Shown: positions 8,279 to 17,422, counted from the first letter of the stretch. The stretch: 64,000 nt of DNA from Chryseobacterium indologenes (GCF_001295265.1 NZ_LJOD01000008.1:146134-210133), one strand, 5' to 3'. Numbers and translations are program-made. The notes: a model not told the origin generated them from the letters alone.

Positions 8279-8872
8279 ATGAAGAAGGCAATAAAAAGAA
8301 CTTTCAGGGTCTCAAAGTATGTAATCTATAAGGAAACGCTGGTTGATTATAAAGAGCATTTCTGGTCTTTTCTGGGTGCATTTTTTGGAATCGGGATCAT
8401 TGCTTTTATCCAATCGCATTCTTTAACGGAGACTGAAAATATATTCCTGATTGGTTCTTTTGGCGCTTCAAGCGTTTTGATTTACGGAGCGATTCAGAGT
8501 CCCCTGGCACAGCCCAGAAACCTGATCGGAGGACATGTTCTATCAGCTATTGTAGGGGTTACTGTTTACAAGATTATCCCTGATATTATCTGGCTTTCAG
8601 CTCCATTGGCCGTAGCTTTTTCTATTGTTCTGATGCAGTACACAAAAACTCTCCACCCGCCCGGCGGCGCTACGGCACTCATCGCTGTAAGTTCCACGGG
8701 GAAAATTCCTGAGCTGGGGTACTGGTATGTTATCTCTCCTGTTTTATCAGGGTGTATTATCCTGCTGATTGTGGCTTTATTTTTCAATAATATAACGCCT
8801 AACCGAAGCTACCCTTCCCACAGCAGGTTTAAAAGACTGTTAAAGAAAAGACATAGCCACCACATAAAATAA
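8279..8872 (+). CDS. HPP-family integral membrane protein
   Basis: A 197-residue inner-membrane protein starting on the base after the preceding stop codon, so translation is probably coupled. The family signature LHPPGGATAL is present near residue 125, within about five hydrophobic segments (IGIIAFIQ..., IFLIGSFGASSVLIYGA, IVGVTVYKII, APLAVAFSIVL, LSGCIILLIVALFF). After the last one comes a basic tail rich in Arg, Lys and His (RFKRLLKKRHSHHIK). HPP proteins are small four-to-five-helix membrane proteins; some are linked to nitrite transport in plastids, but no function is established in bacteria. Confidence 0.88.
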   Translation: MKKAIKRTFRVSKYVIYKETLVDYKEHFWSFLGAFFGIGIIAFIQSHSLTETENIFLIGSFGASSVLIYGAIQSPLAQPRNLIGGHVLSAIVGVTVYKIIPDIIWLSAPLAVAFSIVLMQYTKTLHPPGGATALIAVSSTGKIPELGYWYVISPVLSGCIILLIVALFFNNITPNRSYPSHSRFKRLLKKRHSHHIK

Positions 8873-8880
8873 ACGAAACA

Positions 8881-9225
8881 ATGAACTGCCTGGAATGCGG
8901 CGAAAAAATTATCGGAAGGGCTGATAAAAAGTTCTGCAACGACGCCTGCCGGAATGCCTACAACAATAAGCAGAACAAAGATTCTAATAATCTGATGCGG
9001 AATGTGAACAATAAACTCCGCAAAAATTACCGTATTCTTGCAGAGTGTAATACGGAAGGGAAAGCAAAAGTACCCAAATCCAAATTAGACAATCTAGGTT
9101 TTGATTTCGATTATTTTACGAATCTGAAGGTGTATAAAAATGGTGCTGAGTACCGGTTCATTTATGACTACGGCTATAAATTTCTGGAGGATGATTTTAT
9201 CCTGATTGTAAAAAACCCAAATTAA
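8881..9225 (+). CDS. small Zn-ribbon protein (DUF2116-like)
   Basis: A 114-residue protein, 8 bases after the HPP gene. The N-terminus carries a treble-clef/Zn-ribbon motif, CLECGEKIIGRADKKFCNDAC, with the pairs C3/C6 and C19/C23 spaced to bind zinc. The remaining ~85 residues (NNKLRKNYRILAE..., LDNLGFDFDYFTNLKVYKNG, YDYGYKFLEDDFILIVKN) have no catalytic motif I know. Related proteins are common next to unrelated genes in flavobacteria. A nucleic-acid or protein-binding adaptor role is possible but not shown. Confidence 0.78.
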   Translation: MNCLECGEKIIGRADKKFCNDACRNAYNNKQNKDSNNLMRNVNNKLRKNYRILAECNTEGKAKVPKSKLDNLGFDFDYFTNLKVYKNGAEYRFIYDYGYKFLEDDFILIVKNPN

Positions 9226-9241
9226 CCCAAACCTCATCATT

Positions 9242-10156
9242 ATGAAGGAAATTGTTCTGATCACAGGTGCAGGCGGCATGGTCGCACAGGAGCTGTCTAA
9301 AAAGATAAGCAAGGAATTTGAAGTAAGATTCCTGACCAGAAAAAAGAAGCATGAACATGAATTTGAATGGGATATCCGAAAAGGAACAATTGATGAAGCT
9401 GCTCTGGAAGGGGTTTCTCATATCATTCATCTCGCAGGAGCCAATATTTCTGAAAAACGCTGGACTAAAGAACGGAAGGAAGAACTAATCTCCAGCCGTG
9501 TGGATTCCGCGGGCCTCCTTCTGAAGGCAGTAAGAGATAAAAAGATGAAGCTCAGGTCTTTTATTTCTGCTTCGGGAATTAATTTTTATGGTACGGAAAC
9601 TACGGAAACCATTTATACAGAAGATGACATGCCGGGAAATGATTTCCTGAGCGAAGTTGTGATTCTGTGGGAAAGAGCTGCGGATGATTTTAAAGAACAG
9701 GATCTGGCAGACAGAGTGGTAAAAATAAGAACAGCCGTAGTACTTTCAGAAAAAGACGGAGCCTTGAAAAAAATGATTCCAACAATACAATATGGCATTG
9801 GGTCTCCTTTAGGCAGCGGAAAACAGTATATGCCCTGGATTCATATCGACGATCTTTGCTCAATTTATGAAGCAGCCTTGAAAAATACTGAAATCAACGG
9901 TGCTTATAATGCTGTTGCTCCGGAACATACAACTAACGAAAACTTAACGAAGAAAATCGCTGAGGTTCTTAAGAAACCTTTATTCATGCCCAATGTCCCG
10001 TCATTTGTTTTAAAGATGATATTGGGAGAACTGGCAGACGCACTTCTGAAGGGTTCAAGGGCTTCCTCCCAAAAAATACAGAGTACAGGATTCAGATTCA
10101 GATTTCCTGATCTGAAAAAAGCTTTGGAAGATTTATTAATTCAAAACAATTCATAA
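9242..10156 (+). CDS. TIGR01777-family epimerase (SDR superfamily, YfcH-like)
   Basis: A 304-residue extended-SDR protein. The N-terminal Rossmann motif reads LITGAGGMVAQEL (residues 6-18), and the family's SHIIHLAGANISEKRWTKERK segment is near 60-80. GINFYG near residue 117 holds the Tyr region of the active site, and a C-terminal domain (PSFVLKMILGELADALLKGSRASSQKI, then FRFPDLKKAL) is typical of YfcH/SulA relatives. The substrate of this family is unknown; NAD(P) binding is expected. It is the fourth gene of the operon, 16 bases after its neighbour, and of full length. Confidence 0.9.
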   Translation: MKEIVLITGAGGMVAQELSKKISKEFEVRFLTRKKKHEHEFEWDIRKGTIDEAALEGVSHIIHLAGANISEKRWTKERKEELISSRVDSAGLLLKAVRDKKMKLRSFISASGINFYGTETTETIYTEDDMPGNDFLSEVVILWERAADDFKEQDLADRVVKIRTAVVLSEKDGALKKMIPTIQYGIGSPLGSGKQYMPWIHIDDLCSIYEAALKNTEINGAYNAVAPEHTTNENLTKKIAEVLKKPLFMPNVPSFVLKMILGELADALLKGSRASSQKIQSTGFRFRFPDLKKALEDLLIQNNS

Positions 10157-10183
10157 CACATTATATCAAAGGTTAATTATTAT

Positions 10184-10765
10184 ATGCATACCCCCCAAGT
10201 AACCATCAATCAAACAGAAATTCTCTCAGATAACTGGTACACTTTAAATAAAGTGACGTATTCTATTTCAAAGAAAGACGGTACAACAGAAATCCAGAGC
10301 AGAGAAGCTTATGACCGCGGAAACGGCGCAGTTATCCTGCTTTATCATAAAACTTTAAAAACGGTTATATTAACCAGGCAGTTCAGACTTCCCACTTACA
10401 TCAACGGCAACCAGGACGGGATGCTTATTGAAGCCTGTGCCGGGCTTCTGGACAATGATCACCCTGAAGAATGCATCAAAAGAGAAACAGAAGAGGAAAC
10501 CGGATATAAAATCTCCAATGCTGAAAAAATATTTGAAGCATATATGTCTCCCGGTTCTGTTACTGAAATCCTGCATTTTTTCATTGCAGAATATTCTCAT
10601 GACATGAAGATAGCAGACGGAGGCGGACTGGAAGAGGAAGGTGAACACATTGAAGTACTGGAACTTCCCTTTGATAAAACGTTGGGTATGATAGATAACG
10701 GAGAAATCAGGGATGCCAAAACAATTATGCTGCTGCAACACCTCAGAATTAAGGGAATTTTATAA
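10184..10765 (+). CDS. nudK: NUDIX hydrolase, GDP-mannose pyrophosphatase NudK type
   Basis: A 193-residue cytosolic Nudix enzyme. The Nudix helix reads [22 protein letters not shown], with the catalytic RETEEETG core near residue 105. The 'DNDxPExC' wording before it is the one seen in E. coli NudK, which hydrolyses GDP-mannose to GMP and mannose-1-phosphate. The upstream segment [19 protein letters not shown] and the downstream [19 protein letters not shown] also fit NudK/ADP-ribose pyrophosphatase relatives. ADP-ribose is an alternative substrate. It is the fifth gene of the operon. Confidence 0.85.
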   Translation: MHTPQVTINQTEILSDNWYTLNKVTYSISKKDGTTEIQSREAYDRGNGAVILLYHKTLKTVILTRQFRLPTYINGNQDGMLIEACAGLLDNDHPEECIKRETEEETGYKISNAEKIFEAYMSPGSVTEILHFFIAEYSHDMKIADGGGLEEEGEHIEVLELPFDKTLGMIDNGEIRDAKTIMLLQHLRIKGIL

Positions 10766-10800
10766 TTCGAAATTCATACAATACTGAAATTAACAAACAT

Positions 10801-11259
10801 ATGCTACAAGATCATATTACGGTAGAAAACCGCCATAAAGACTTTATCAGAAAAGTCTGTGAAACTGAAATCATTTATGCTTTAAAAGATGAAACCGGAT
10901 TTGCAGTCTCCTATTCCAACGAACTGGAATATGAAGATGGCGAACCTGTACAGATCATCTGCTTCTGGTCTGATCATGCAAGGGCCAAATCCTGTATTGA
11001 AAAGGAATGGAGTCATTATGAAGTATCAGAAATTTCTCTGAATGATTTTATCGAAAACTGGTGCCTGGGAATGAATCAGGACGGATTGGTTGCAGGAACT
11101 CAATTTGACACTCATTTGTTCGGATATGAAGCAGAACCTCTGGAACTGATTCTTAATCTTATTGAGGAACTTAAGAAAACAGGAAAATCTGTCAATTTAA
11201 GGAAATTCGAAAGCATTGAGGACCTGGAAGCCCAGGTTAAAGAAACTTTAGAGGATTAA
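10801..11259 (+). CDS. DUF2750-like protein
   Basis: A 152-residue soluble acidic protein. The layout resembles DUF2750: an N-terminal helix with FIRKVCETEIIYALKDETGFAVSYS, then QIICFWSDHARAKSCIEKEWSHYEVSEISLNDFIENWCLGM, then DGLVAGTQFD. A C-terminal extension, LELILNLIEELKKTGKSVNL to LEAQVKETLED, follows. No catalytic residues can be proposed. The gap to nudK is 35 bases and to the next gene 5 bases, so it belongs to the same transcript. Confidence 0.72.
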   Translation: MLQDHITVENRHKDFIRKVCETEIIYALKDETGFAVSYSNELEYEDGEPVQIICFWSDHARAKSCIEKEWSHYEVSEISLNDFIENWCLGMNQDGLVAGTQFDTHLFGYEAEPLELILNLIEELKKTGKSVNLRKFESIEDLEAQVKETLED

Positions 11260-11264
11260 AAAGG

Positions 11265-11963
11265 ATGACAAAGTCTATTGGAATAAAGATCATTAATGCG
11301 TTAGCTATACTTTCTGTGATGATATTCAGTATTGTCATGCTGCAGACGATCTTCCAATATACCGGACTGGAAAAGAATGTGGGCTTTCTACTGTTTAAGC
11401 AGCAGGTGGTTGACAATCCGTACTGGATGGCTTTTTTCTATATCCATATTTTTTCGATAACGCTTTGTCTGCTGGCTGGTTTAACCCAGTTTTCCAATCG
11501 GTTTCTACAGGAAAACAGAAAGCTGCACAGGATTATTGGTAAAATTTACGTTTATAATATTCTCATCATCAATGTGCCGGCCTGTTTCGTTCTGGGAATT
11601 TTCTCAAATGGCGGATTAATCGGAATTACCGGTTTTACCATTCAGGATGTGCTTTGGGCTTATTTTACAACGAAAGCGGTACTTTCCATTAAAAAAGGAG
11701 ATATTTCCGGCCATAGAAGCTCTATGATCTTTAGCTATTCAGTAACCGTTACTGCCATTACCTTCAGAATCATTAAAAACCTCTTCTACAATGAAAATTT
11801 TCAAGATTATGAGCTGTTTTATGGGATTAATGTCTGGCTGTCTATGATTATCAATCTTTTAATTGCATTTTTCATCATTAAAAGAAACCGGCAGATATCA
11901 ACGTTCAAAACTGATGTTATTGACAAAAATAAATCCTGCCACAAACAGCACCAAAGCGAATGA
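11265..11963 (+). CDS. DUF2306 membrane protein
   Basis: A 232-residue polytopic inner-membrane protein with about six hydrophobic helices (IINALAILSVMIFSIVML, WMAFFYIHIFSITLCLLAG, IYVYNILIINVPACFVLG, GFTIQDVLWAYFTTKAVL, SYSVTVTAITFRII, INVWLSMIINLLIAFFII). The pattern NRKLHRIIGKIYVYN near residue 85 and KKGDISGHRSSMIFSYS near 145 is typical of DUF2306. Conserved His residues in those segments could bind metal or haem, but no function is known. It ends the seven-gene operon, and its last 66 bases overlap an opposite-strand gene. Confidence 0.82.
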   Translation: MTKSIGIKIINALAILSVMIFSIVMLQTIFQYTGLEKNVGFLLFKQQVVDNPYWMAFFYIHIFSITLCLLAGLTQFSNRFLQENRKLHRIIGKIYVYNILIINVPACFVLGIFSNGGLIGITGFTIQDVLWAYFTTKAVLSIKKGDISGHRSSMIFSYSVTVTAITFRIIKNLFYNENFQDYELFYGINVWLSMIINLLIAFFIIKRNRQISTFKTDVIDKNKSCHKQHQSE

Positions 11964-12098
11964 GCCGATAAAAATCAATGTATTCCAAAGCGTTTCATAT
12001 TTGCTGTTCTTCGTCCAGCGATTGAAAAAACGCATCATAAAATAAGCAATCCCACCAAAGATCAGGATAATAAAGCCCAGGAATAAGTATAGTGTCAC
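11898..12098 (-). CDS. small two-helix membrane protein
   Basis: A 66-residue protein with two confident hydrophobic segments (LYLFLGFIILIFGGIAYFMM and LWNTLIFIGSFALVLFVAGFIFV) around a short basic, aromatic loop (RFFNRWTKNSKYET). The texture is that of a real membrane protein rather than a shadow frame. The last third overlaps the 3' end of the DUF2306 gene on the opposite strand, so the two transcripts converge and overlap. No family recognised. Confidence 0.6.
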   Translation of the reverse strand: MTLYLFLGFIILIFGGIAYFMMRFFNRWTKNSKYETLWNTLIFIGSFALVLFVAGFIFVNNISFER

Positions 12099-12196
12099 GT
12101 TTAAATAAGTTTATACCAAAACTATTACATTAAAATTAAAAAACAATCATTCAAACCTGAATAAATTGTGAAAAAAGCATTATTATCAAATATTTG

Positions 12197-14653
12197 TCAG
12201 CTCATATCATTCTCTTCACCATACTTTTTCCACTTCTTATATTTTTCAGGATCAGCAAAATCGGGATCTTCTTTGTAATAATACAGTAATCTTTCCAAAG
12301 CATAGAAATAGTTCATATATTCCAGGGCATCTTCATAATATCTGAGTGCTTTTTTAATATTCTGTTTCACACCGAAGCCATGATCATACAGGATTCCATA
12401 ATAGATATGAGAATAAGTACCTTCATGGTCCTGCCTCAGATAACGCTGCAAATTTGCATAATCTCTTTTCTGGTAGTAGATCTCAGATATATTTTCCCGG
12501 TTGAAATTGTATTTTTTTTCTGCTTTTTTGTAATAATCGAGGGCAAGATCATAATTTTGCTCCACATATTTTCCATGAAAGTAAAGATCTCCCAGATTAC
12601 CTAGTGCCGTACCATTACCCAGATCTGCCGCCTTACCATAACATTCCAATGCTTTCTGAATATCCTGGGGGTATCCTATTCCATTGTGGTAATGGTATCC
12701 TAAGTTGTTCCATGCATAAGACTCGTTTTGTTTTGCTGCTTTTTCATACCAGGAAAGCCCTTTCTGAAGATCATAAAACTCAGGATAATCTCCATTGGTA
12801 AGGATAAATGCGAGGTTTGTCTGCATAGAGGCATCTCCACGCTCTGCACCCATCTTGTAAAGCCGGACAGCCTCTCTGATGTTTCCTTCTTTTTCCATTT
12901 TGGCAGCCTTAGATTTCAGGGTTTCATTATCAAAGTGGCTCTCATATCCCGGACCGGTTTTTTCAGTCCATTTCTTGTAAAAATCAAGGAAATATTTCTG
13001 GTCCTTTCCGCGGAGGTTATATCTTTTTTCATACAGAGCCCCCATTTCAGAATCAGATACTTTCTGAAGTCTCCTGTCTGTGTTCAGTATCAGCATGTCT
13101 GATCCTCTGAAAAGACATAAAAGCTGCTTATCATAGTCTATCCCTTCACAGATATAGTCATATGTCGGACTTGAAACATCCGTCTTCCGGTCATAGTAAA
13201 ACATTCCATTCTGAAGGATGATCCGGCAGATTTCCGGCCTACATGATTCTATTTTCTGATGTTCCCTGGAAAACGGAACCAGCCAGTGGCCTTCCGAGGC
13301 ATCATAAAGTCCGGTTCCTTCTGAAGCTGAAACAATAAACACATTCTTCATTTCCTGAACAAATGAATCAACCTGAATATTTTCAATCTCAAGTTCTCTG
13401 AGCCTGAACTGCGAGCTGACGGTGTCATAGATCCGCCATTTCTTATCTTTTCTGTAAGCAGACACCGTATAGCCATCCAGTGTAATCAGCTTGTCAATTC
13501 CTTCATCCAGAAGACTTCCGTCCGGTCGGATAATACTGATTTTATGCTGAAATTTATTAGGATTTACCCAATAATATCCGTTAGCCATCTCAGACAATGT
13601 ATCTTCAGGATATTCTCCCATATAAACTCCTTCAAGGTTATAATAAGCCCTCTTTGAAGTCCCTGGCAGCTTTCTGAAAACAAGACCCTGATAATCAAAA
13701 TTAAACGGGGTTTCAAAATTGCCGGCAACTATTTCCTTATTTAGCGGGTTAATCAGTCTGAAATATTCTCCTTTTTTTGCATTGAACAGTCCTCTGTGGT
13801 TCAGCAGCTCCAGATCATCAAAGGTATTCGGAACCGACCACTGCCCTGCGTTTATATCCATAATACCCCACAAACCATCATCCTGAACCAGCCCGTAATT
13901 CTTTTCGTTTATGGAGAATGCTTCCAAAACATCCTGATAAAGGCATTCTACGGCCAAATTACCGTCATTTTTAAGGTAACCGAACTTGCTGTTTTTCTGA
14001 ACAACGGCAATTCCTTCCTCGTTAAAATCATAGATTTCATCATACACTGCCGGAACAATTACATTTCCTTTACTGTCTGTCAACCCCTGGAAACCATTTT
14101 CTTCAAAAGTTTCGTAGTGCTCTTTATAGGCTTCATCATTCCAGTAGCCCAGTCCGTAATTAATCCAGTCTGTTTCCAGAATTTCAAGGAATGAATGGTA
14201 TCCTGATCTTTCCAGGAAAGCGTTTTCCAAAACCTTCAGGTCCATTTTCTTAACGGCTTTATTGTAGATAAAATACTGGCCTTTTATGTCTTCAATCCAG
14301 TCTTTAGCCTGATCAGAATGCCTGTCTTCACTCATATTGAAAACATCCCAGGCATCCATTTTTAAAGTATCATAAGGGAGCAAATCCAGGAATTCAAACA
14401 TTTTATTCACCGGTTCATAATATACCTTCTTATAATGCAGCTGGTAATGATCTGCCAACAATTGATAAAATGTCCGCAGTTTTGCAACACCTTCCTGTCT
14501 GTCAAAATACATCAGCTTTCCTTTTGACCTGGGGTTTCCAAAAAACAGAGGAAGCAAAAGTACCGGAATCTCGTAATTCCATTCCCCTAAATACCAGGGA
14601 TACTGCTCATTATTCTTCTCGTCAACATTATATACATAAATACGGTGTGCCAT
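12197..14653 (-). CDS. large WG-repeat and Sel1-repeat protein
   Basis: An 818-residue protein if translation begins at MAHRIYVYNVDE (14653); an in-frame ATG 60 bases upstream is less likely. The N-terminal ~170 residues form an unrecognised domain with a small-residue rich, aromatic pattern (PWYLGEWNYEIPVLLLPLFFG). From about 180 to 560 there are WG-type repeats such as GLTDSKGNVIVPAVYDEIYDF and KFGYLKNDGNLAVE. From about 600 to 780 come Sel1/TPR-like repeats (EAVRLYKMGAERGDASMQTNLAFIL; KALECYGKAADLGNGTALGNLG). No signal peptide is seen, so it is probably cytosolic and a protein-interaction scaffold. Function unknown. Confidence 0.82.
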   Translation of the reverse strand: MAHRIYVYNVDEKNNEQYPWYLGEWNYEIPVLLLPLFFGNPRSKGKLMYFDRQEGVAKLRTFYQLLADHYQLHYKKVYYEPVNKMFEFLDLLPYDTLKMDAWDVFNMSEDRHSDQAKDWIEDIKGQYFIYNKAVKKMDLKVLENAFLERSGYHSFLEILETDWINYGLGYWNDEAYKEHYETFEENGFQGLTDSKGNVIVPAVYDEIYDFNEEGIAVVQKNSKFGYLKNDGNLAVECLYQDVLEAFSINEKNYGLVQDDGLWGIMDINAGQWSVPNTFDDLELLNHRGLFNAKKGEYFRLINPLNKEIVAGNFETPFNFDYQGLVFRKLPGTSKRAYYNLEGVYMGEYPEDTLSEMANGYYWVNPNKFQHKISIIRPDGSLLDEGIDKLITLDGYTVSAYRKDKKWRIYDTVSSQFRLRELEIENIQVDSFVQEMKNVFIVSASEGTGLYDASEGHWLVPFSREHQKIESCRPEICRIILQNGMFYYDRKTDVSSPTYDYICEGIDYDKQLLCLFRGSDMLILNTDRRLQKVSDSEMGALYEKRYNLRGKDQKYFLDFYKKWTEKTGPGYESHFDNETLKSKAAKMEKEGNIREAVRLYKMGAERGDASMQTNLAFILTNGDYPEFYDLQKGLSWYEKAAKQNESYAWNNLGYHYHNGIGYPQDIQKALECYGKAADLGNGTALGNLGDLYFHGKYVEQNYDLALDYYKKAEKKYNFNRENISEIYYQKRDYANLQRYLRQDHEGTYSHIYYGILYDHGFGVKQNIKKALRYYEDALEYMNYFYALERLLYYYKEDPDFADPEKYKKWKKYGEENDMS

Positions 14654-14884
14654 AATAATCTGTGTGTATTTGCATGGAGGATAATTTAAGCTGGTTTTTT
14701 CATTGCTTACCAATCAGTTTCTGATTCATTTATATACTCTTCTTTTTCTGATCCGATTGACTGCTCTCCATGTTTCGTGCAAAATAATAAAAGAAAATGA
14801 AAAACAGGCTGTGGCCTGCATAAATTCAGGGAAAATTAATCGTTAAAAAGAGCATTATATCCTTTATTTTTGAATTTAAAACCT

Positions 14885-14892
14885 TAATTTTG
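14885..14892 (+). promoter_or_regulatory. -7 box (TAATTTTG) of the secreted unknown gene
   Basis: TAATTTTG fits TAnnTTTG and ends 22 nt before the start codon at 14915. No well-placed TTG was found for -33. Confidence 0.45.
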
Positions 14893-14914
14893 AGGCTATA
14901 ATTTCTCAATCTAT

Positions 14915-15679
14915 ATGAAAAAAATAGTAACCGGGCTTTCCCTGATGATGTCGTTTGCAGTCTGGGGACAGAAAGCTTCCGGTAAAACTCAGAACCTGGT
15001 ACAGTATTCCTACCAGACCTTCGGCTGTGACAATAAAGGATATTTTAATCCTGCAAAATATAAAAAGAGTGAGATTGACGATACGTATAAGCTTTTGTAC
15101 AAGTTCAGCGGTCTTTATTTCGACAGTCCTACCGTATTCAAACTTTCCGGGCTTGAAGATATAAGAAAAAATAAAAATACCTATCTCCAAAAGCTGGAAC
15201 AGCAGTATCAGGAAAAGAAGAAAGAACTGTATGGTCTTAAAGTAATTGACCTGCCCGTATGGAAAGACCTTCACAAACAGGCAATGCAGACTTTTGAAAA
15301 TGAATACCAGCTTAGCAAAGATGATATTACCGCCTTTTCCGATCCTTCATCTCTGAAAAACAGTAAATTTTACAATACCTGCAGAGAACAGATTGATGCT
15401 ATAACAGCCTCTGACAAGCAAAAAATGTATGCAACATGGAAAAGTCATGCAGAAGCCAGCAGCAGAAGAAATTCTAACCCACAGGCGGTTATGGCAACCT
15501 TTAATGCAAAGTTTAATGATCCTCAAAAAGATGATTATGCATTAATTGATTTAATTGGTATTTCATTTCATAATTGTGCCAATAACAGCTTCAGACCGGC
15601 GGTAGACGAAGAAGGAACTGTATATAAAACTTTTGATAAGATATTTACGAAACTGAAGATGGATTGTGATGAACCTTAA
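14915..15679 (+). CDS. secreted protein of unknown function
   Basis: A 254-residue protein with a signal peptide (MKKIVTGLSLMMSFAVWGQK). The mature part is mostly helical and charged, with a lysine/glutamine-rich stretch (YLQKLEQQYQEKKKELYGL, near residue 90). Four cysteines (GCDN near 38, NTCREQ near 155, NCANN near 220, DCDEP at the end) could form two disulfides in the periplasm. I recognise no domain. A terminator-like hairpin follows the stop codon, and the gene seems to be transcribed alone, divergent from the WG/Sel1 gene. Confidence 0.75.
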   Translation: MKKIVTGLSLMMSFAVWGQKASGKTQNLVQYSYQTFGCDNKGYFNPAKYKKSEIDDTYKLLYKFSGLYFDSPTVFKLSGLEDIRKNKNTYLQKLEQQYQEKKKELYGLKVIDLPVWKDLHKQAMQTFENEYQLSKDDITAFSDPSSLKNSKFYNTCREQIDAITASDKQKMYATWKSHAEASSRRNSNPQAVMATFNAKFNDPQKDDYALIDLIGISFHNCANNSFRPAVDEEGTVYKTFDKIFTKLKMDCDEP

Positions 15680-15762
15680 GCTTTGGCTTAAAAGATTTCA
15701 TAACATCTCTACAAATAACCTTTATACCTTTTTTTGGTTGAGCTTAAATCAATTTAATAGAA

Positions 15763-15790
15763 ACAGGACCTGATCGGGTGCTGTTTTTTT
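15763..15790 (+). terminator. rho-independent terminator
   Basis: Imperfect stem ACAGGACC / GGGTGCTGT around 15763-15784 followed by seven T. It is about 85 nt past the stop of the secreted unknown. Confidence 0.55.
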
Positions 15791-15908
15791 GCTGACACCC
15801 GAAAAAGAATAATGAATGTTAACAGCACGGTTAAGGAAAGGTTAATGACAGACTAATCTTTTGAAAAGGTGGCGATTCCCTTTATTTTCGCCGGTAAACC
15901 AAAACGTT

Positions 15909-16802
15909 ATGAAATTCATTTATCTTTTTTTAGCAACTTTCCTCAGTGCAGGAATATCGGCACAGAATGGTCCTGTGATTATCCCATTTTCACTGGAAGA
16001 TCATTCCATTTACATCTATTGCAAGGTCAATAAAACGGACAGTATTAAGTTTTTATTTGATACTGGTGCCAGTAATTCTGTTATCAACAGTAACGCTTGG
16101 AAAAAACCGGCTCTCATCATTGACGGCAAGTCTGTAAACCAAGGCTCCAACGGAACCAATACAGTGGAGCACAGCAGCCACAATACCATACAATTCGGGA
16201 CTCTTGAAAAAAAGGATGTCCTTCTTACTTTGATCCCTTATGAAACCAATCATTTTGATGGGGTTTTCGGCACAGATCTGATGCAAGGAAAGATCATTGA
16301 AATTGATTATCATAAAAATGAGATCCGGTTTCACGATGAAAACAGCCGGACCATAGATTTTACAGGCTATGAAAAAATGAAACTGCATCTGGTGGATGAT
16401 TACCCTGCTGTAGAAAGCAGCTTCATCGTTAATGCTAAAGAATATTCCGGGTTATTCGGTCTTGACAGCGGTGCGGATGATGCACTGACCATTGCTTCAC
16501 CTTTTGCCAGAAAACATACTTTGGCAGCCTCTATGAAAAGAATAGGAAAAGCAACAGCCCAGGGTTCGGATGGCTCCGTATATGAAATGCCTGTGGTACT
16601 CTGTCCTTCCCTGAAATTTGCCCAGAAGTTTCTTTATAATCTCCCGGTTACTCTTTCCAATTCTAAAGAAGGTATTGATTCTACAGAGAAAATGGCCGGC
16701 TTTTTCGGAAATAAATTCCTGAAAAGATTCAATACCATTATTGATTTTAAAAGACAGCTCATTTATTTTAAGCTCAATAAGCACCTGTATGAAGCTATTT
16801 AG
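15909..16802 (+). CDS. secreted aspartyl protease-like protein (two DT/SGA motifs)
   Basis: A 297-residue protein starting at MKFIYLFLATFLSAGISAQ, a signal peptide; an in-frame ATG 48 bases upstream would put 16 polar residues in front and is rejected. It has the retropepsin/pepsin-like layout with two half-sites: LFDTGASNSVI near residue 57 and GLDSGADDALT near 188. Each contributes one catalytic Asp, so a single chain could form the full active site. FGTDLMQGKIIEIDY and FFGNKFLKRFNTIIDF are the matching flap-downstream strands of each half. Secreted proteins of this kind are frequent in flavobacteria; substrates are unknown. Confidence 0.85.
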   Translation: MKFIYLFLATFLSAGISAQNGPVIIPFSLEDHSIYIYCKVNKTDSIKFLFDTGASNSVINSNAWKKPALIIDGKSVNQGSNGTNTVEHSSHNTIQFGTLEKKDVLLTLIPYETNHFDGVFGTDLMQGKIIEIDYHKNEIRFHDENSRTIDFTGYEKMKLHLVDDYPAVESSFIVNAKEYSGLFGLDSGADDALTIASPFARKHTLAASMKRIGKATAQGSDGSVYEMPVVLCPSLKFAQKFLYNLPVTLSNSKEGIDSTEKMAGFFGNKFLKRFNTIIDFKRQLIYFKLNKHLYEAI

Positions 16803-16929
16803 TAATTAGTCTTTTTAAACCATAAAAAGCTGTTTAAATTTTATCTGAAACATGAAGAGTTTCTTTCTTTTATTCACATCCGGACCAACTTGTAGGATTC
16901 TTCCGGAAGTCAGGAACAAATGCCCGGTT

Positions 16930-17391
16930 TTATATCGAAACTCCGTATGCATTTTTCACCTCTGCCATCACAAAAGTACTGTGTGTGCTTCCGATAGAAT
17001 CTACCGATCCCAATGTATTGAAGACAAAATCCTGATAATGTTTCATGTCTCTTACCTGAACTTTCAACAGGAAATCGAAATCACCGGAGATATTGTAACA
17101 TTCCGCTACTTCTTCAATCTGAAGAATATCTTTTACGAATTTATTTCCCACATCCCTGTCATGAATTTTTAACTTAACCTGACAGAAGACCGTAAAGCCC
17201 CGGTTCAGTTTTTCCGCTTCCAGAACGGCCGCATAATGTTTGATATATCCTTCCTGTTCCAGTCTTTTGACCCTCTCAAAAACAGGGGATGGAGAAAGGT
17301 TAATTTCCTTTGCCAGCTCTTTAACTGTCAGTTTTGCGTTCTTTTGCAGGATTCTCAACAGCTGAAGATCCTTTTCATCAAGTCTTTCCAC
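16930..17391 (-). CDS. Lrp/AsnC-family transcriptional regulator
   Basis: A 153-residue regulator with an N-terminal winged HTH (LDEKDLQLLRILQKNAKLTVKELAKEINLSPSPVFERVKRLEQEGYI) and a C-terminal RAM ligand-binding domain (FTVFCQVKLKI, then AECYNISGDFDFLLKVQVRDM). Members sense amino acids and control amino-acid metabolism. The start is GTG at 17391, fixed by the promoter about 30 nt upstream. It is divergent from metE and its B12 riboswitch, so control of methionine-related genes is plausible but not shown. Confidence 0.93.
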   Translation of the reverse strand: MERLDEKDLQLLRILQKNAKLTVKELAKEINLSPSPVFERVKRLEQEGYIKHYAAVLEAEKLNRGFTVFCQVKLKIHDRDVGNKFVKDILQIEEVAECYNISGDFDFLLKVQVRDMKHYQDFVFNTLGSVDSIGSTHSTFVMAEVKNAYGVSI

Positions 17392-17422
17392 AGGATAATA
17401 TTCTTTTTTACGATCATTTTTT

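Noticed and set aside
14801..14820. CAGGC-TGTG-GCCTG hairpin with a U tract on the minus strand
   Set aside because: Terminator-like but located upstream of the WG/Sel1 gene start, where no transcript is known to end; too short to assign as an attenuator.
16852..17172. 106-codon plus-strand frame
   Set aside because: Antisense to the Lrp gene and rich in Cys, Phe and Ser without a domain.
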